From: Nageia nagi
Taxonomy: Eukaryota; Pinophyta
Reading direction: 5' to 3'
DNA length: 64,000 nucleotides
Assembly: GCA_050084985.1 (NCBI GenBank)
Contig: JBITNC010000001.1
Coordinates: 210,242,001-210,306,000, forward strand
The position numbers were made by a program, and so were the translations under genes. The notes beneath the pieces are model-generated. The model saw only the letters and a program-made list of their open reading frames with translations. It was not told the DNA's origin and did not search any database. Within the stretch, counting starts at the first letter, position 1; the number at the start of each line of letters is the position of its first letter. This document shows, one piece after another, positions 1 through 10,139 of the stretch.

Positions 1-820
1 CATGGCTACAACAAGGATACCCTTAAACTCTTTGATCTTGTGAAGCACTTAAGAACCAACCTTAATAACATAATATTTGTATATGTTATCCTCCATGCAA
101 CCTTGAGGATATAATGGATGAGGGATGTAAATAATTTAACAACATGATTAACTCTTATTACATTATTCCTAATATGAATAATTATACTTGCATTATTGAC
201 CTTCTTAACCACATGAGTTATCTTGAGGAATATTTGAACTTCATTTTCAAGATGCCCATAAAACTTGAATTAGGTGTGTGAATGTGTTTTCATGGTGCTT
301 GTAGATCACATAAGAATGTAGGAATAAAGGAATATTGCAAAACAATTTATGCTACCAGTTGGGATGATGCTCAAGGATTAAGGACATCGATAAAAGATAG
401 AGGAATCAAGAAGACACCTAGATGTAGTTGGAATGAAGTTGATAAAATGGCACATGTTTTTGTTGTAGGAGATAGTTTACAACCACAAACATAGGAGATC
501 TATGGAAAATTAGAGAAATTATTAAGTGAGATGAAGGTAGTAGGGTATATTCTAAATACAATACCTGTGTTACATGATGTGGAGGATGATGATAAAGAAT
601 TGCTTCTCTGTATAGGGGAAAGTTATCAATTACATTTGGGTTGTTGAAGATTCCTCTTGGAATCATTATTAGTATTATGAAGAACCTTCAAATATCTAAT
701 GACTACCATACTACAACTAAGTCTACCTGCAATATTATTTCAAGGGATATTGTTGTGAGGGATGCAAACCAATTTCATTAGTTCAAACATAGAGAATGTT
801 CTTATGGAAATAATTGATGC
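1..820 (+). pseudogene. PPR-DYW pseudogene, C-terminal part (copy 1)
   Basis: This is the 3' end of a plant PLS-class pentatricopeptide gene; the 5' part lies left of the window. Read in shifting frames it gives an E-domain-like stretch (HGYNKDTLKLFDLVKH), then GACRSHKNVGI, SWDDAQGLRTSIKDRGIKKT, an E+ segment ending in DSLQPQT, a decayed DYW domain, and a last HRECSYGNN where functional proteins end in CSCGDYW. Several stops and small indels break it, for example TAG after PQT. Known family members are organellar C-to-U RNA editing factors. This copy cannot make one, because the cytidine-deaminase-like DYW core is disrupted and the terminal DYW tripeptide is lost. Near-identical text recurs at 17.5-19.0 kb and 41-46 kb. 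Confidence 0.85.
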
Positions 821-1019
821 AAGATCTAAAGAGTCTTGCATAATGAAATGGTGTATGCTTTTAGGTAGAAAGAAAACTATGTTTCATTTCATTTTTACAA
901 AACATGCTATTATTAAATATTTATACAAATAGATAATGTTGTTGATTGGTGACATCATATTATCAAGTGAATTTAATTACTTATGTATATTAATGCCTCA
1001 ATTTATGATAATAAAATTT

Positions 1020-1166
1020 ATGCCTCAATTTTATAGACTATAATGATTGCATGGTATTCACAAAATGGATTTTCTAAAAAAGGCCTTAGATTCTTTTAAG
1101 AAAATGCAATTGTTAGCTATAAAACCAAAATCTACAACCTTTTCCTATATTATTCTAGTATGTACT
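1020..1166 (+). pseudogene. PPR fragment split by solo LTR
   Basis: One PPR unit and part of the next can be read (MIAWYSQNGF, then KALDSFKKMQLLAIKP with small frame changes, then TTFSYIILVC). It stops at the TGTAC that flanks the family A LTR and resumes at 17321 with the ACATMGALE.GMEIHQ-type unit. It starts about 200 bp after the previous DYW tail, so one PPR gene tail is followed head-to-tail by the middle of another. This is a decayed fragment, not a gene. Confidence 0.75.
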
Positions 1167-1603
1167 ATTGAATGATATAGTGTAACCTCAAGGGTTTAGT
1201 ATGGTTGAGTTCTTGCAACAGTAGGGTCCTTGAAAGAGAAGAAGGTGGTGGGGATGCACTCATGCTGATTTTCTACTCAATCTTTGAGTTTTAGGTTAGT
1301 TCCTATCTATTATAAAGGTTAAAAGTAACAATAAGGAGATGAAAAGGTTAAGAGAAATAGGAAAGAGATGAACACATTAAACTAAAAATAAACTAAAACT
1401 ATATAGCCTAGGTATTACAGCACAAGCAACAATCCATAATCAAGATTAAGAATAGTGAACTATCTTACCCTTATGGTCTTGTAATCACAATACATAGCCA
1501 CAACTTAAGATAGTTCTTCATAAATAACATTCACAAAGTGTAAAAGATAGCCACATGTTGCAAAGGGAAAACCATTATCAATTTGCATTATCATATATGA
1601 AAG
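1167..1603 (-). repeat. Solo LTR, family A, part 1 of 3
   Basis: The sequence begins TATTGAATGATATAG and matches, with scattered changes, the two LTRs of the large element at 19151-33497 (shared CTCAAGGGTTT, GGTGGGGATG, TTCCTATCTAT). It is cut at 1603 by the element at 1604-8769, resumes at 8775, is cut again at 9657 by a copia element, and ends at 17320. TGTAC sits directly before it (1162-1166) and directly after it (17321-17325), a 5-bp target duplication. No internal family A sequence remains, so this is a solo LTR left by LTR-LTR recombination. Strand follows the full-length copy. Confidence 0.8.
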
Positions 1604-2454
1604 TGTTTACAAATAAAATTGAGCATGCAAATAAATAAATAGGAAAATATTTATTAACTCAATATTATCTGTATTTGAGCTACAGATAGCAATTTATTCT
1701 AAATAGCAATAAATAAAATAACCAATTCAAAAATGTAATTATACCAACCAAGACTATAATTTGTGTACTTACCTCATGAAATGTACCTGACAACGAAAGA
1801 TGAAGATGTTGGCAATGTACTGATGATGAACTACCTTTCCAATAATGTGGTGACCTATGAAGATGCAAAAAAAGGACTGCAGGTGGTCCATTTTAGTGAT
1901 ATAAGAGCACTAACGATGTTCTTTGGTTCATAAAGGAGCACCAGTGACCATTTGATGATTCTTAACCTCTCGATCAAGTCTAGAGCTTCAATACGGATGT
2001 CTCAGATAGTAGTGTGATATCAAAATAGATCATAGATGTTAGGATAGCTCATGAAAGGAAGCACACAAACCATAGCCTTGTAGGCAGTACCAAGAGATAC
2101 CTTAAGGGGTTGCCAGTACAAGACCATATGCGGGATCATGTGTATCCTTGATATGTGGACTTACTATTAGATCCCTTATTTATATAGATAATAGATAATA
2201 CAACCCATGGGTCGGCATACATCTACATAAACAAGGCTAATTCACAACATTCAAGATAAACACACCAATAAACAAGGTAATTTATACAATATTCAAGATA
2301 ATCCATGCAATATTCAAGATAATCATTATAAGATTCACATTTAAGACAAACATTGATATTATCACTTTAAGCCATTCAAGACATATATTTAGACCAAGCA
2401 TGTTTTCATTAATTTATTGATTTAAAAACATAAATTCATTTTTATGTGTTAACA
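1604..2454 (-). repeat. 3' LTR of the gag/PMD element
   Basis: This 851-bp repeat matches 7917-8769. On the plus strand it begins TGTTTACAAATAAA and ends ATGTGTTAACA. A TATA motif (TATATAAATAAG on the minus strand) lies near 2170-2185, followed by the conserved start-region text TAGTAAGTCCACAT. The LTR of the element at 53092-60810 has the same TATA and TAGTAAGT(A)CACAT arrangement. Confidence 0.92.
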
Positions 2455-2467
2455 GATGCCCCACTTT
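2455..2467 (-). other. Polypurine tract
   Basis: On the minus strand AAAGTGGGGCATC abuts the TGTTAACA start of the 3' LTR. It primes plus-strand DNA synthesis in LTR elements. The same tract appears at 49790-49802 and, as AAAGTGGAGCATC, at 59988-60000, which links the three elements. Confidence 0.8.
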
Positions 2468-2739
2468 GGATGTGAAATCGAAAGAAACATGAGGTGAGTT
2501 GAGATTTTGCATTCAAAGTAAAACACAATATCATAGCAAACAATTTGACCAGCAATGATAGATGCTAACCATTCTAAAATCATGACAAAGCTTGTTAGTA
2601 CTAGATATGGGTTGAGAAAACTCCCTTTTGATATTACCTTGGGCATGCTTGCCCCTTGTGTTTTGCCATAGAAGGTGATAGCTTGATATATCTGATAATC
2701 TGATAATCTTGCCGCAATGCTGATGATCCATGACAAACC

Positions 2740-3480
2740 TGACAACACACATGATGATGACCTAACAGACAACCTAACCACACATGATGACCTGATGACA
2801 ACTTGACAAGACCACATCACAAGATAAGACATGATAACCAAGACAACACACATGACCACACCATAAGACAAAACATGATAATCATGACAACACACATGAC
2901 CACACATAGGGGAGGGCTAAGTTCCACACAACTACAATGGAAGCTGAGACTTCGCACCAAGAGGCATGCTGTAGCTGCATAAGAACTAAACTTTGCAAAA
3001 CAAATGATAAGTTGATAGGGGAGAGCTAAGTTCCACACAACTACAATGGAAGCTGAGACTTCACACCAAGAGGTATGCTGCAGTTGCATAAGAACTAAAC
3101 TCTACAAAATAAATGATAAGCTGATAAGTGGAGCTAAAACTCCGCCAAGAGGCATGATAAGCTAATAGGGGAGAGCTAAGTTCCACACACTACAATGGAA
3201 GCTGAGACTTTGCACCAAGAGGTATGCTACAATTGCATAAGAACTAAACTCCACAAAATAAATGATAAGCTGATAAGTGGAGTTGGAACTCCACCAAGAG
3301 GCATGATAAGCTGATAATGGGAGCTGGAACTCCACCAAGAGGCATGATAAGCTGATAATGGGAGCTAGAACTCCACTAAGAGGCATGATAAGCTACTAAT
3401 GGGAGCTAGAACTCCATTGATAGGCATGATAAGCTGATAATGGGAGTTGGAACTCCACCAAGAGGCATGATAAGCTAATA
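2740..3480 (-). repeat. 3'-UTR tandem repeat block
   Basis: Three kinds of tandem repeat lie side by side between the purine tract and the PMD promoter. At 2740-2905 there are units built on GACAACACACATGACCACAC. At 2908-3240 there are three units of roughly 110-150 bp starting AGGGGAG(A/G)GCTAAGTTCC. At about 3299-3480 there are four and a half 41-bp units containing GATAAGCTGATAATGGGAGC. All share the motif AACTCCACCAAGAGGCAT. Ogre/Tat elements are known for hypervariable tandem repeats in the 3' UTR that can seed satellites. The related element at 53092-60810 has the same motif at 59327-59575. Confidence 0.85.
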
Positions 3481-3487
3481 ACATAGC

Positions 3488-3604
3488 CCTCACAGAATGT
3501 ACCTAACAACGAAAGATGAAGATGTTAGTGATGTACTGATGATGAACTACCTTTCCAACAATGTGGTGACCTATGAAGATGCAAAAAGAGGACTACAGGT
3601 GGTC
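3488..3604 (-). repeat. Internal LTR-derived segment
   Basis: About 117 bp repeat part of the LTR (compare 1772-1890): the run from TGTACCTAACAACGAAAGAT to GGACTACAGGTGGTCC is nearly the same, with a handful of substitutions. It lies just after the tandem repeats and about 200 bp upstream of the TATA box of the antisense PMD gene. It may be a scar of LTR recombination or template switching, or a captured regulatory segment. Confidence 0.75.
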
Positions 3605-3799
3605 CTTTCTGGTAGATTTAGAATGCTGATGGTCTTCATCTAAGACTATGGGTGATCCTTGTCTTGAGGATTCATCGAAAACTATGAAGATCAAGCCCCT
3701 GCAAATCACCCCTAAATTCTAGATTGATACTTGGTTGCTTTTCCATGTACACCAAATGCTCAAATTGAAGTTGTCTTGGAGTGTGTGCCCTAACATTTC

Positions 3800-3810
3800 T
3801 ATAAAAGGGG
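3800..3810 (+). promoter_or_regulatory. TATA box for the antisense PMD gene
   Basis: TATAAAAGGGG is a strong plant TATA box on the plus strand, opposite to the element's own transcript. A start would be expected near 3830. The leader that follows (about 3830-4420) contains a candidate intron: a possible donor at 4025 (TTAG/GTACAT) and a clear acceptor TCTTTTCTTGTAG ending at 4405, 15 bp before the ATG. The donor is less certain than the acceptor. Confidence 0.6.
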
Positions 3811-4420
3811 CCCCTCCCTTCCTCATTTGGTCACACTATCATTTTTAGAGCTGAGAGTATCTTAGAGCTTGGGAGACTGAGTTAGAGAGGTCTAGTTAGT
3901 GATTTTGTTGCTATCACTAGGTGATATTTCCTGCATTGCTGTGCTGCACACCATGGCCCTACCAATCACACATTGGGATGGACATAAAGCTACCTTGGTG
4001 GCCAATTCTCCTACTGATCATTAGGTACATTGCATCTCTTACCTTTTCCTTGTTATGTTTTTACTTGCCTTCAGATTTTAACTGCTTGCATACTGATTTT
4101 CCAAGTTACCCCTAGGGTTTACCTATCGAATACCTTAACCCATCATTTTTACCTTTTCATTCCATTTTCTAAATTTTTGGTATCATGGCTATACCATACT
4201 CATCTGTATGAACCTATACCTCAAACTTTGTTGACCTCTATGCATGGAAATAGGACCGTTAGCGATCCTTTCTACCCTAGTTTGGATCATGGGTAGTCCT
4301 TTTTACCTGGTCTAGACCATGGGTGGTCCTCTTTACCAGTATTATTTTTGCTATTTTTGTTTCATATTTGATACTAACTTGCTTTCTATCACTCTTTTCT
4401 TGTAGAATCATTCATACCTT

Positions 4421-6215
4421 ATGCGACCATCCGGTAAGAGTGTCACTTTTACCACTACCCAATAGTGGCCATAAACTGATGAAGCTCGGAGCATTCTGGA
4501 GGACATTTCCTTTAGCTACCTTGCATTTGCTGACTATGTGTTTCATGATTGCAATATGCTGATAGCCTTGATGGAGAGGTGGGATCCAAACCCCAACACC
4601 TTTCACCTTTCAACTGGTGAGATCATAGTGACACTAGAGGATATCTATAGGATCACTAGACTTCCTATCAGGGGGAGGCTAGTGAACATGGTTCCTATTC
4701 CCAATCTAGAATAGGTAGAGGTATGGGCTACATGGCTAATAGGGTCAAATGAAGTAAATCATAGGAAGAGGGGTGTGTCCCTAGTGAGACATGTGTCAGA
4801 GTATCCTCCAGCATGGGGTGACCTATGGATGAGGCTCCTCATTGCCTACCTTCTAGATGCTATTGTCTACCCAGACAAGAGTAGTGAGACCTTCCCTATG
4901 GGCATGGTTCCTATCATTTAGGACATGGTGACACATAGAAAATGATATGCATGGTGCCCTGTAATACTAGCACAACTCTATCATGACCTCCATGGCTTTA
5001 TAGAGGTGGAGAGAGGGGGGAGACAGGTAGCTCATTCTATGATACTATAGGTGTGGGCATATGATCACATCATCATTTCTAGACCAATGAAATTACCCCT
5101 AGACTAGCCAGATGATGTACCCACCTGGAAATAATGGGTGATGACAGAGGGACCAGGCTTCCCTAACATAGACCTAGGGGGATGGCAGGTGTGATTTGAC
5201 CTACTACAGGAGGCACAGATATACTGGCATCCCTATCAAGGAGGTGTACCAAAGTGGGAGGAGGACATACAGGAGATGGCATGGGTGAGACACCCTACAT
5301 ACATACAGGCACATAGGGCACTGGTGGAGCTATACAAGCTAGAGTAAGTACTCCATCAGTTTGGCCTCCAACAGGGTATATCAGGTGACTGTAGGATAGT
5401 GGTGCACTACTACCGTAGCAGGCACCTCCTAGAGGACTATGAGCTAGTACCTGACTGGGACTCAGATTGGGAGTCCCCTAGCAAGGACTCTGACTATGGG
5501 GTCGATGATGATATAGATGGACCTAACCATATAGAGGACTACTTAGACTGGTGGAGGGAACACCATCCTCTCCACATAGGTATTCATGATGCCGACTTAG
5601 GTGATGATGCATGGGAGGATGAAGACACAGGGGACATAGAGACCGGATGGGATGCTCCCTTCATGTTAGGAGGGTGGGGAGGAGAGAGTAGCCCGACATA
5701 TGCCTATGACACATCTCTAGATGTAGGTCATGATGATAATGAGGAGACTGATCTAGACCAAGATGAGTATGAACCTGAGTATGAGACGGATACAGATTGG
5801 GAGGCGGAAGACTACGATGAGGATGATGATGGTAACTTATTTTCTCTTTTGCTTTGCTTTCATTTTTTGCTCTCATGATATGCAAAGGATTAACATGATA
5901 TGTTTATGCTATATCATAGATCCTGAGGTTAAGATGGCTAAGCTACATGGTCAAATTGGCTAGAAGGATGTAAAGATTTCTAAGCTATAGGGTCATTTAT
6001 AGTTCAGAGGAGGAGATTATACTAGTATCTATCAGAACCTATAGGTAGCTAATAAGGAGATCAAGGCCCTCTATGAGTAGCTTCACTAGGCTGAGAGATA
6101 GATCGATGAGGAGAAGGCACATGCAGAGAAGTATAAGGCATGGTGTGGGGGTGGCACATCTAGCAGGGCTACTAGCTCTAGTGTAGGGGGAGGGGGCTCT
6201 AGTAGGAGATTCTAG
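4421..6215 (+). pseudogene. Plant mobile domain (PMD) gene, antisense in element, with stops
   Basis: A frame starting ATG CGA CCA runs to 5831 without a frameshift. An 88-bp GT-AG intron (5832-5919) joins GAT G to AT CCT in frame, and exon 2 ends TTC TAG at 6213-6215. Codons about 54-90 read RWDPNPNTFHL, EIIVTLEDIYRI and LPIRGRLV, the signature of the plant mobile domain (PF10536; MAIN/MAIL family and many transposon proteins). The C-terminal third of exon 1 is very acidic (DDDIDGPNHIEDYLDWW, later DLDQDEYEPEYETDTDWE). Exon 2 is charged, coiled-coil-like, and ends Gly/Ser-rich. I count 17 premature stops: 12 TAG, 3 TAA, 2 TGA. There are no indels, so the decay is by substitution only. Biochemical function of the domain is not settled; host MAIN and MAIL1 act in silencing and genome maintenance. 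Confidence 0.85.
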
Positions 6216-6754
6216 GTCATTCTATGTGATCTCATCTAGTTATATTGTAAACAAAAACATTTTGATCATGATATATATATGAAACACAAATTTTGGTACC
6301 TAATTTGCTCTTGTACATGTGCTTGTGATGGATGAAATTGATGTTCCATGATTCTTGAAAATGAACACTAATGACAACCTAAAATTCTAACTTCTCACGC
6401 TGCGGGGGGAATTGGAACCTTTTGACTTTCTCTTATTTTCCACTAAAAGAGGACCATTGGTAGTCCTATTGGCATGAAATACAACACTGATGCTCTTGTT
6501 ATGACATCATGAAGCCCCCCAATCTCTTTACCATGACATCTATTAGTGACCTGAACTGACTATTAGCTTCTTTCTCTCTCTCTCTCTTTTCTAATATATA
6601 TATCAATCTACCAAATGATACCCCCAGAGAGCCTAGAGCTCCCACTAGTGCTAGCCTCACAAACATCTTCAAGGAAAATCATATTGACATGTTGCTCTTC
6701 CTCTATACCTTCAACCTTTGCCGAACACAAATAGAATCCATCTTCTATGAGCTT
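6216..6754. other. Spacer between PMD stop and gag stop
   Basis: The 540 bp between the two convergent genes probably hold the 3' UTR of the PMD transcript and the post-gag region of the element. A short CT run lies near 6570-6590. I see no pol remnant here, which supports the view that pol was lost and not merely mutated. Confidence 0.5.
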
Positions 6755-7825
6755 CTATACTCTATCCCTAAGGCTTCCACACCCATTAGTAGCGTGGCCC
6801 TTAGTCTGATGATACTCACAATACCTATCTTCCTTATACCAAGGAGGTCTTTCTACTGTAGGATCTTCTTCATGCTTAGGTAAGGGTTGTAACAACCCTT
6901 TCACCACAAGGTCTTTTAGGATATATCTCAGAGGTATGGGAAATCTCACAAATTTCTTCTCTTTCATCTCACTTGTCTTCTCAGCCACATGGATAGTTTT
7001 CTCCTTCTTTGGTGATTGCAATCTCTTATCCTTTGCTTTAGTCTTATCATTACTACCATACTTCACAAGCCCTAGCTTCACAAGGACTTTCTCTTTCTCT
7101 AACAATTTATACATCATATCCAAAAATGCAAGATGTGTATAATCGATAACATGTGATTGCAAGGGTAATATAATAGCTTCTTTAAAAATATTATTTACCT
7201 CTTTTTTCGTTAATCTAGTTTTCACTTGCTGCCATGTCTTCTTAAACCTTACAACAAATTTGTCTAGTTGCTCATCACTACCTTGCTTTATAGCGCATAA
7301 ATCTGATAACATAACCTCCTTCTTGATGTTGTGCTTATATTGCTCAAGGAATAAACTACTGAATTCTCCAAATGATGTGATGGACCCTTCAGGTTGGGCA
7401 TAAAACCATTCTTGAGCCTCTCCCTCCAAGCTATGGGGAAAGAATTTAGCTTGCAATCTTTGATTTGTACCAATTTTGAGTTCACACTCATCCTTGAATC
7501 CTTGTATATGTCTTCTTGGATCTCCCTCGCCATTAAACTTGTAGAATTTTGGCTCTTTATAGTCAGATGGTGGCATGTGCCTACGAATCTCATCGCATAG
7601 GGTACTACCAAATTTAAAAGAATCATTAGGTGGGGTTGATCCCCTTGCTAATCTATCGATTTGCCTTTGCATACCCTCTATAGTAGCTTGAAAGTTACTA
7701 TTGTCGCCCTTAGCGCTATTTTGCATTCCTCCAGATCCCTCTAGATTATCATTTCTGATTTCTCCCAATAATTCATACAAATCTCTTTTTGAAAGACTAT
7801 GCAAGAATAACTTAAGCTGATCTAT
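6755..7825 (-). CDS. gag: Retrotransposon Gag (Tat-like), open but start codon lost
   Basis: About 356 codons are open on the minus strand, ending in a stop at 6755. The central part (EPKFYKFNGEGDPRRHIQGF, then LEGEAQEWFYAQPEGSI and FLEQYKHNIKKE) is a retrotrans_gag core, which forms the particle and packages RNA. Near the C-terminus a Cys/His motif CEYHQTKGHATNGC matches the CxxHxxxGHxTxxC type of Tat Gag. The homologous gag at 53996 starts ATG GAT CAG; here the codon is ATA (7825-7823), so the original start is lost and initiation would need a non-AUG or internal AUG. It is strikingly more open than the PMD frame in the same element. Confidence 0.9.
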   Translation of the reverse strand: MDQLKLFLHSLSKRDLYELLGEIRNDNLEGSGGMQNSAKGDNSNFQATIEGMQRQIDRLARGSTPPNDSFKFGSTLCDEIRRHMPPSDYKEPKFYKFNGEGDPRRHIQGFKDECELKIGTNQRLQAKFFPHSLEGEAQEWFYAQPEGSITSFGEFSSLFLEQYKHNIKKEVMLSDLCAIKQGSDEQLDKFVVRFKKTWQQVKTRLTKKEVNNIFKEAIILPLQSHVIDYTHLAFLDMMYKLLEKEKVLVKLGLVKYGSNDKTKAKDKRLQSPKKEKTIHVAEKTSEMKEKKFVRFPIPLRYILKDLVVKGLLQPLPKHEEDPTVERPPWYKEDRYCEYHQTKGHATNGCGSLRDRV

Positions 7826-7893
7826 AACTAAAACACTCACAAAATAGATATTAGTTCTAACTAAAACCCTTAGGGTTTTAGTACAATGATGTG

Positions 7894-7914
7894 CACTTCA
7901 CGTCGGGTTCACCA
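7894..7914 (-). other. Primer binding site
   Basis: On the minus strand, two bases after the 5' LTR, the text is TGGTGAACCCGACGTGAAG. It begins TGG, complementary to a tRNA 3' CCA end. I cannot name the tRNA from memory. A decayed version (TGATGAACCTAATGTGAA) follows the 5' LTR of the element at 53092. Confidence 0.8.
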
Positions 7915-7916
7915 AA

Positions 7917-8769
7917 TGTTTACAAATAAAAGTAAGCATGCAAATAAATAAATAGGCAAATATTTATTAACTCAATATTATCTGTATTTGAGCTACAGAT
8001 AGCAATTTATTCTAAATAGCAATAAATAAAATAACCAATTCAAAAATGTAATTGTACCAACCAAGACTGTAATTTGTGTACTTACCTCACGAAATGTACC
8101 TGATAATGAAAGATGAAGATGTTGGCGATGTATTGATGATGAACTGCCATTCCAACAATGTGGTGACCTATGAAGATGTAAAAAGAGGACTGCAGGTAGT
8201 CTATTTTAGTGATATAAGAGTGTCTATGGTGTTATTTGGTTCATAAAGGAGCACCAGCAGCCTTCGTTTGATGATTCTTAACCTCTCGATCAAGTCCAAA
8301 GCTTCAATATGGATGTCTTAGATAGTAGTGTGATATCATAATAGATTGTGGATGTCAGGATAGCTCATGAAAGGAAGCACATAAACCATAGCCTTGTAGG
8401 TAGTATCAAGAGATACCTTAAGGGGTTGCTACTACAAGACCATATGCAGGATCGTGTGTATCCTTGATATGTGGACTTACTATTAGATCCCTTATTTATA
8501 TAGGTAATAGATAATACAACCCATGGGTCAACATACATCTACATAAACAAGGCTAATTCACACATTCAAGATAAACACATCAGTAAACAAGGTAATTTAT
8601 ACAATATTCAAGATAATCCATGCAATATTCAAGATAATCATTATAAGATTCACATTTAAGACAAATATTGATATTATCACTTTAAGCCATTCAAGACATA
8701 TATTTAGACCAAGCATGTTTTCATTAATTTATTGATTTAAAAACATAAATTCATTTTTATGTGTTAACA
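7917..8769 (-). repeat. 5' LTR of the gag/PMD element
   Basis: This is the 853-bp partner of 1604-2454 and holds the promoter of the element. On the minus strand CCTATATAAATAAGGG (about 8489-8505) is the TATA box, with transcription expected leftward into gag. GAAAG follows directly at 8770-8774. Confidence 0.92.
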
Positions 8770-8774
8770 GAAAG

Positions 8775-9657
8775 TATCTTACAAACTTGAAAAACTTTTC
8801 TAGAATGTTTGACCCCTTGGACTTACAACAGTCCACTATTTATATATTTACATCCATCTTTGGATGGTTGTTCATCATTAATACACTTAACTACTCTATT
8901 GAATGAAAGTAGTAAAATAAACTATTCACAAATGTACAATTCCAATCATAAATGTATCAAATTACATAATGAACAAGTACAATCAACTCCATTATCTAGG
9001 AACTTGATATCTCTAAGCTATTGTACTATCAAGTTGCAATCCTTTTAATTTATCATTGATTGCATTCTCCTAGGTCTGTAGCTAATTGAAGATGCACATT
9101 TTGTAGGCTTGATTGGTATGATCTAGCATTATATTCTATCAGTAGGTATTGACTTCTTTGCAACCATTAATGATAAGCACTATAGTTCCTAGTTGTATGA
9201 AATAATGAGGGAAATGAATAGTATATCATTGAATTCCTAGGATAAATTGCTACTATCATGTGAAAATGAGTTATGGTTGACACATTGATAGAGCCTTGGG
9301 GGTAAAAAAACTCATAATTAAGTGGATCTGAGTATTCCTACCTACCATTATTCCTTCTTATATCTGGTGGAACTTCTGTCTCTCTTCAGTAAGCTCTAAT
9401 GATGATCAGGCCTCACTTAACACCTACTGATTTTAGGTAAAAGGTGTGACATAATTATTCAAAATCAATGGGTTCTACTTAATTATTTTCATGAAATATA
9501 TCCTACTAAATGTGGTACTACCTACCACTTACTATCTTAGGACTCACTAATTTTGGATAAACATTTTGACATCATCACTCAAAATCGATAGCCTTTGTTT
9601 AATTATCCTTCTACAATATCTTTCGCTAAATGAGGTACTGAATCATGCTCTTATTTA
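8775..9657 (-). repeat. Solo LTR, family A, part 2 of 3
   Basis: This continues the LTR from 1603 after the nested insertion and aligns with 19600-20530 (a TTATTAATACA-like core, TGACATCATCACTCAAAAT). The text is more diverged than part 1 and has no coding capacity. It is cut at 9657 by the copia LTR. Confidence 0.7.
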
Positions 9658-10127
9658 TGAAGAATTTAACCCTTTGTAAATTAACTTCTAATCTTCCAAG
9701 ATCTTAAGAAGGCACTTTCAACATCAACACAAATGCACAATAACTAAAACAAATCACATAAATAACACAAGATATAAAATACTTCTTTATTCTTTAAGGG
9801 TATGTTCACTAACTAAGATATTATTCTTAAGGACCTCTCTTACAAAATCTTTTCTCTCTATCACACTCTAAACCTATAACAAAGCTTGCATTACAATTGT
9901 GTAACTAGAGAAGGGGAGGATTTTTCTCTTTTTTATAAGAAGAAACCCACTCTATAATCAATCCCTTTTCTATTTTTAATTATTTACCTATTTTTAAAAT
10001 CATACTTATTTTTAATCCTTATATTTTAATTCTTTTAATACTTTAAGGTATCTAATGATACTTGAAGTATTACATGAATTTATATTAAGAAAAAATATTA
10101 CACAATATTACATTACAAATTCTAACA
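9658..10127 (-). repeat. Copia 3' LTR
   Basis: A 470-bp repeat, TGTTAGAATTTG..AATTCTTCA on the coding strand. Its left half matches 16889-17116. The right half includes AT-rich text with repeated TATTACA blocks. Confidence 0.8.
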
Positions 10128-10139
10128 CTCTCCCTTAAT
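10128..10139 (-). other. Copia polypurine tract
   Basis: On the minus strand ATTAAGGGAGAG directly precedes the TGTTAGAATT start of the 3' LTR, as expected for a plus-strand primer. Confidence 0.75.

Larger units (their letters stand above)
1604..8769 (-). mobile_element. Non-autonomous Tat-like LTR element, gag plus antisense PMD gene
   Basis: This is a complete 7.2-kb LTR retrotransposon on the minus strand. It has LTRs of about 850 bp (TGTTAACA..TGTTTACA on the coding strand), a PBS next to the right LTR, a purine tract next to the left LTR, and perfect 5-bp GAAAG duplications at 1599-1603 and 8770-8774. The only element gene in sense is gag; I find no protease, RT, RNase H or integrase. 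Most of the pol space is taken by a plant mobile domain gene on the opposite strand. The architecture resembles the gag-only elements called TR-GAG. The two LTRs differ at about 40-45 sites by eye (roughly 95% identity), mostly transitions. It inserted into the family A solo LTR. Confidence 0.9.

Noticed and set aside
3299-3480. CRISPR-like array of 41-bp units
   Set aside because: Units are contiguous without unique spacers and lie in the 3' UTR of a plant retrotransposon.
5399-5878. An acidic 159-residue open frame as a separate small gene
   Set aside because: It is in the same frame as the PMD text from 4421 and is simply its C-terminal part between two stops.
4421-6215. Alternative genetic code with TAG as Gln
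   Set aside because: TAA and TGA also interrupt frames, non-coding signals such as PBS sites show the same transitions, and the DNA is plant nuclear in type.
6936-7142. Plus-strand open frame rich in Phe and Ser
   Set aside because: Shadow of the minus-strand gag; composition is that of a complement of Lys/Glu-rich coding sequence.
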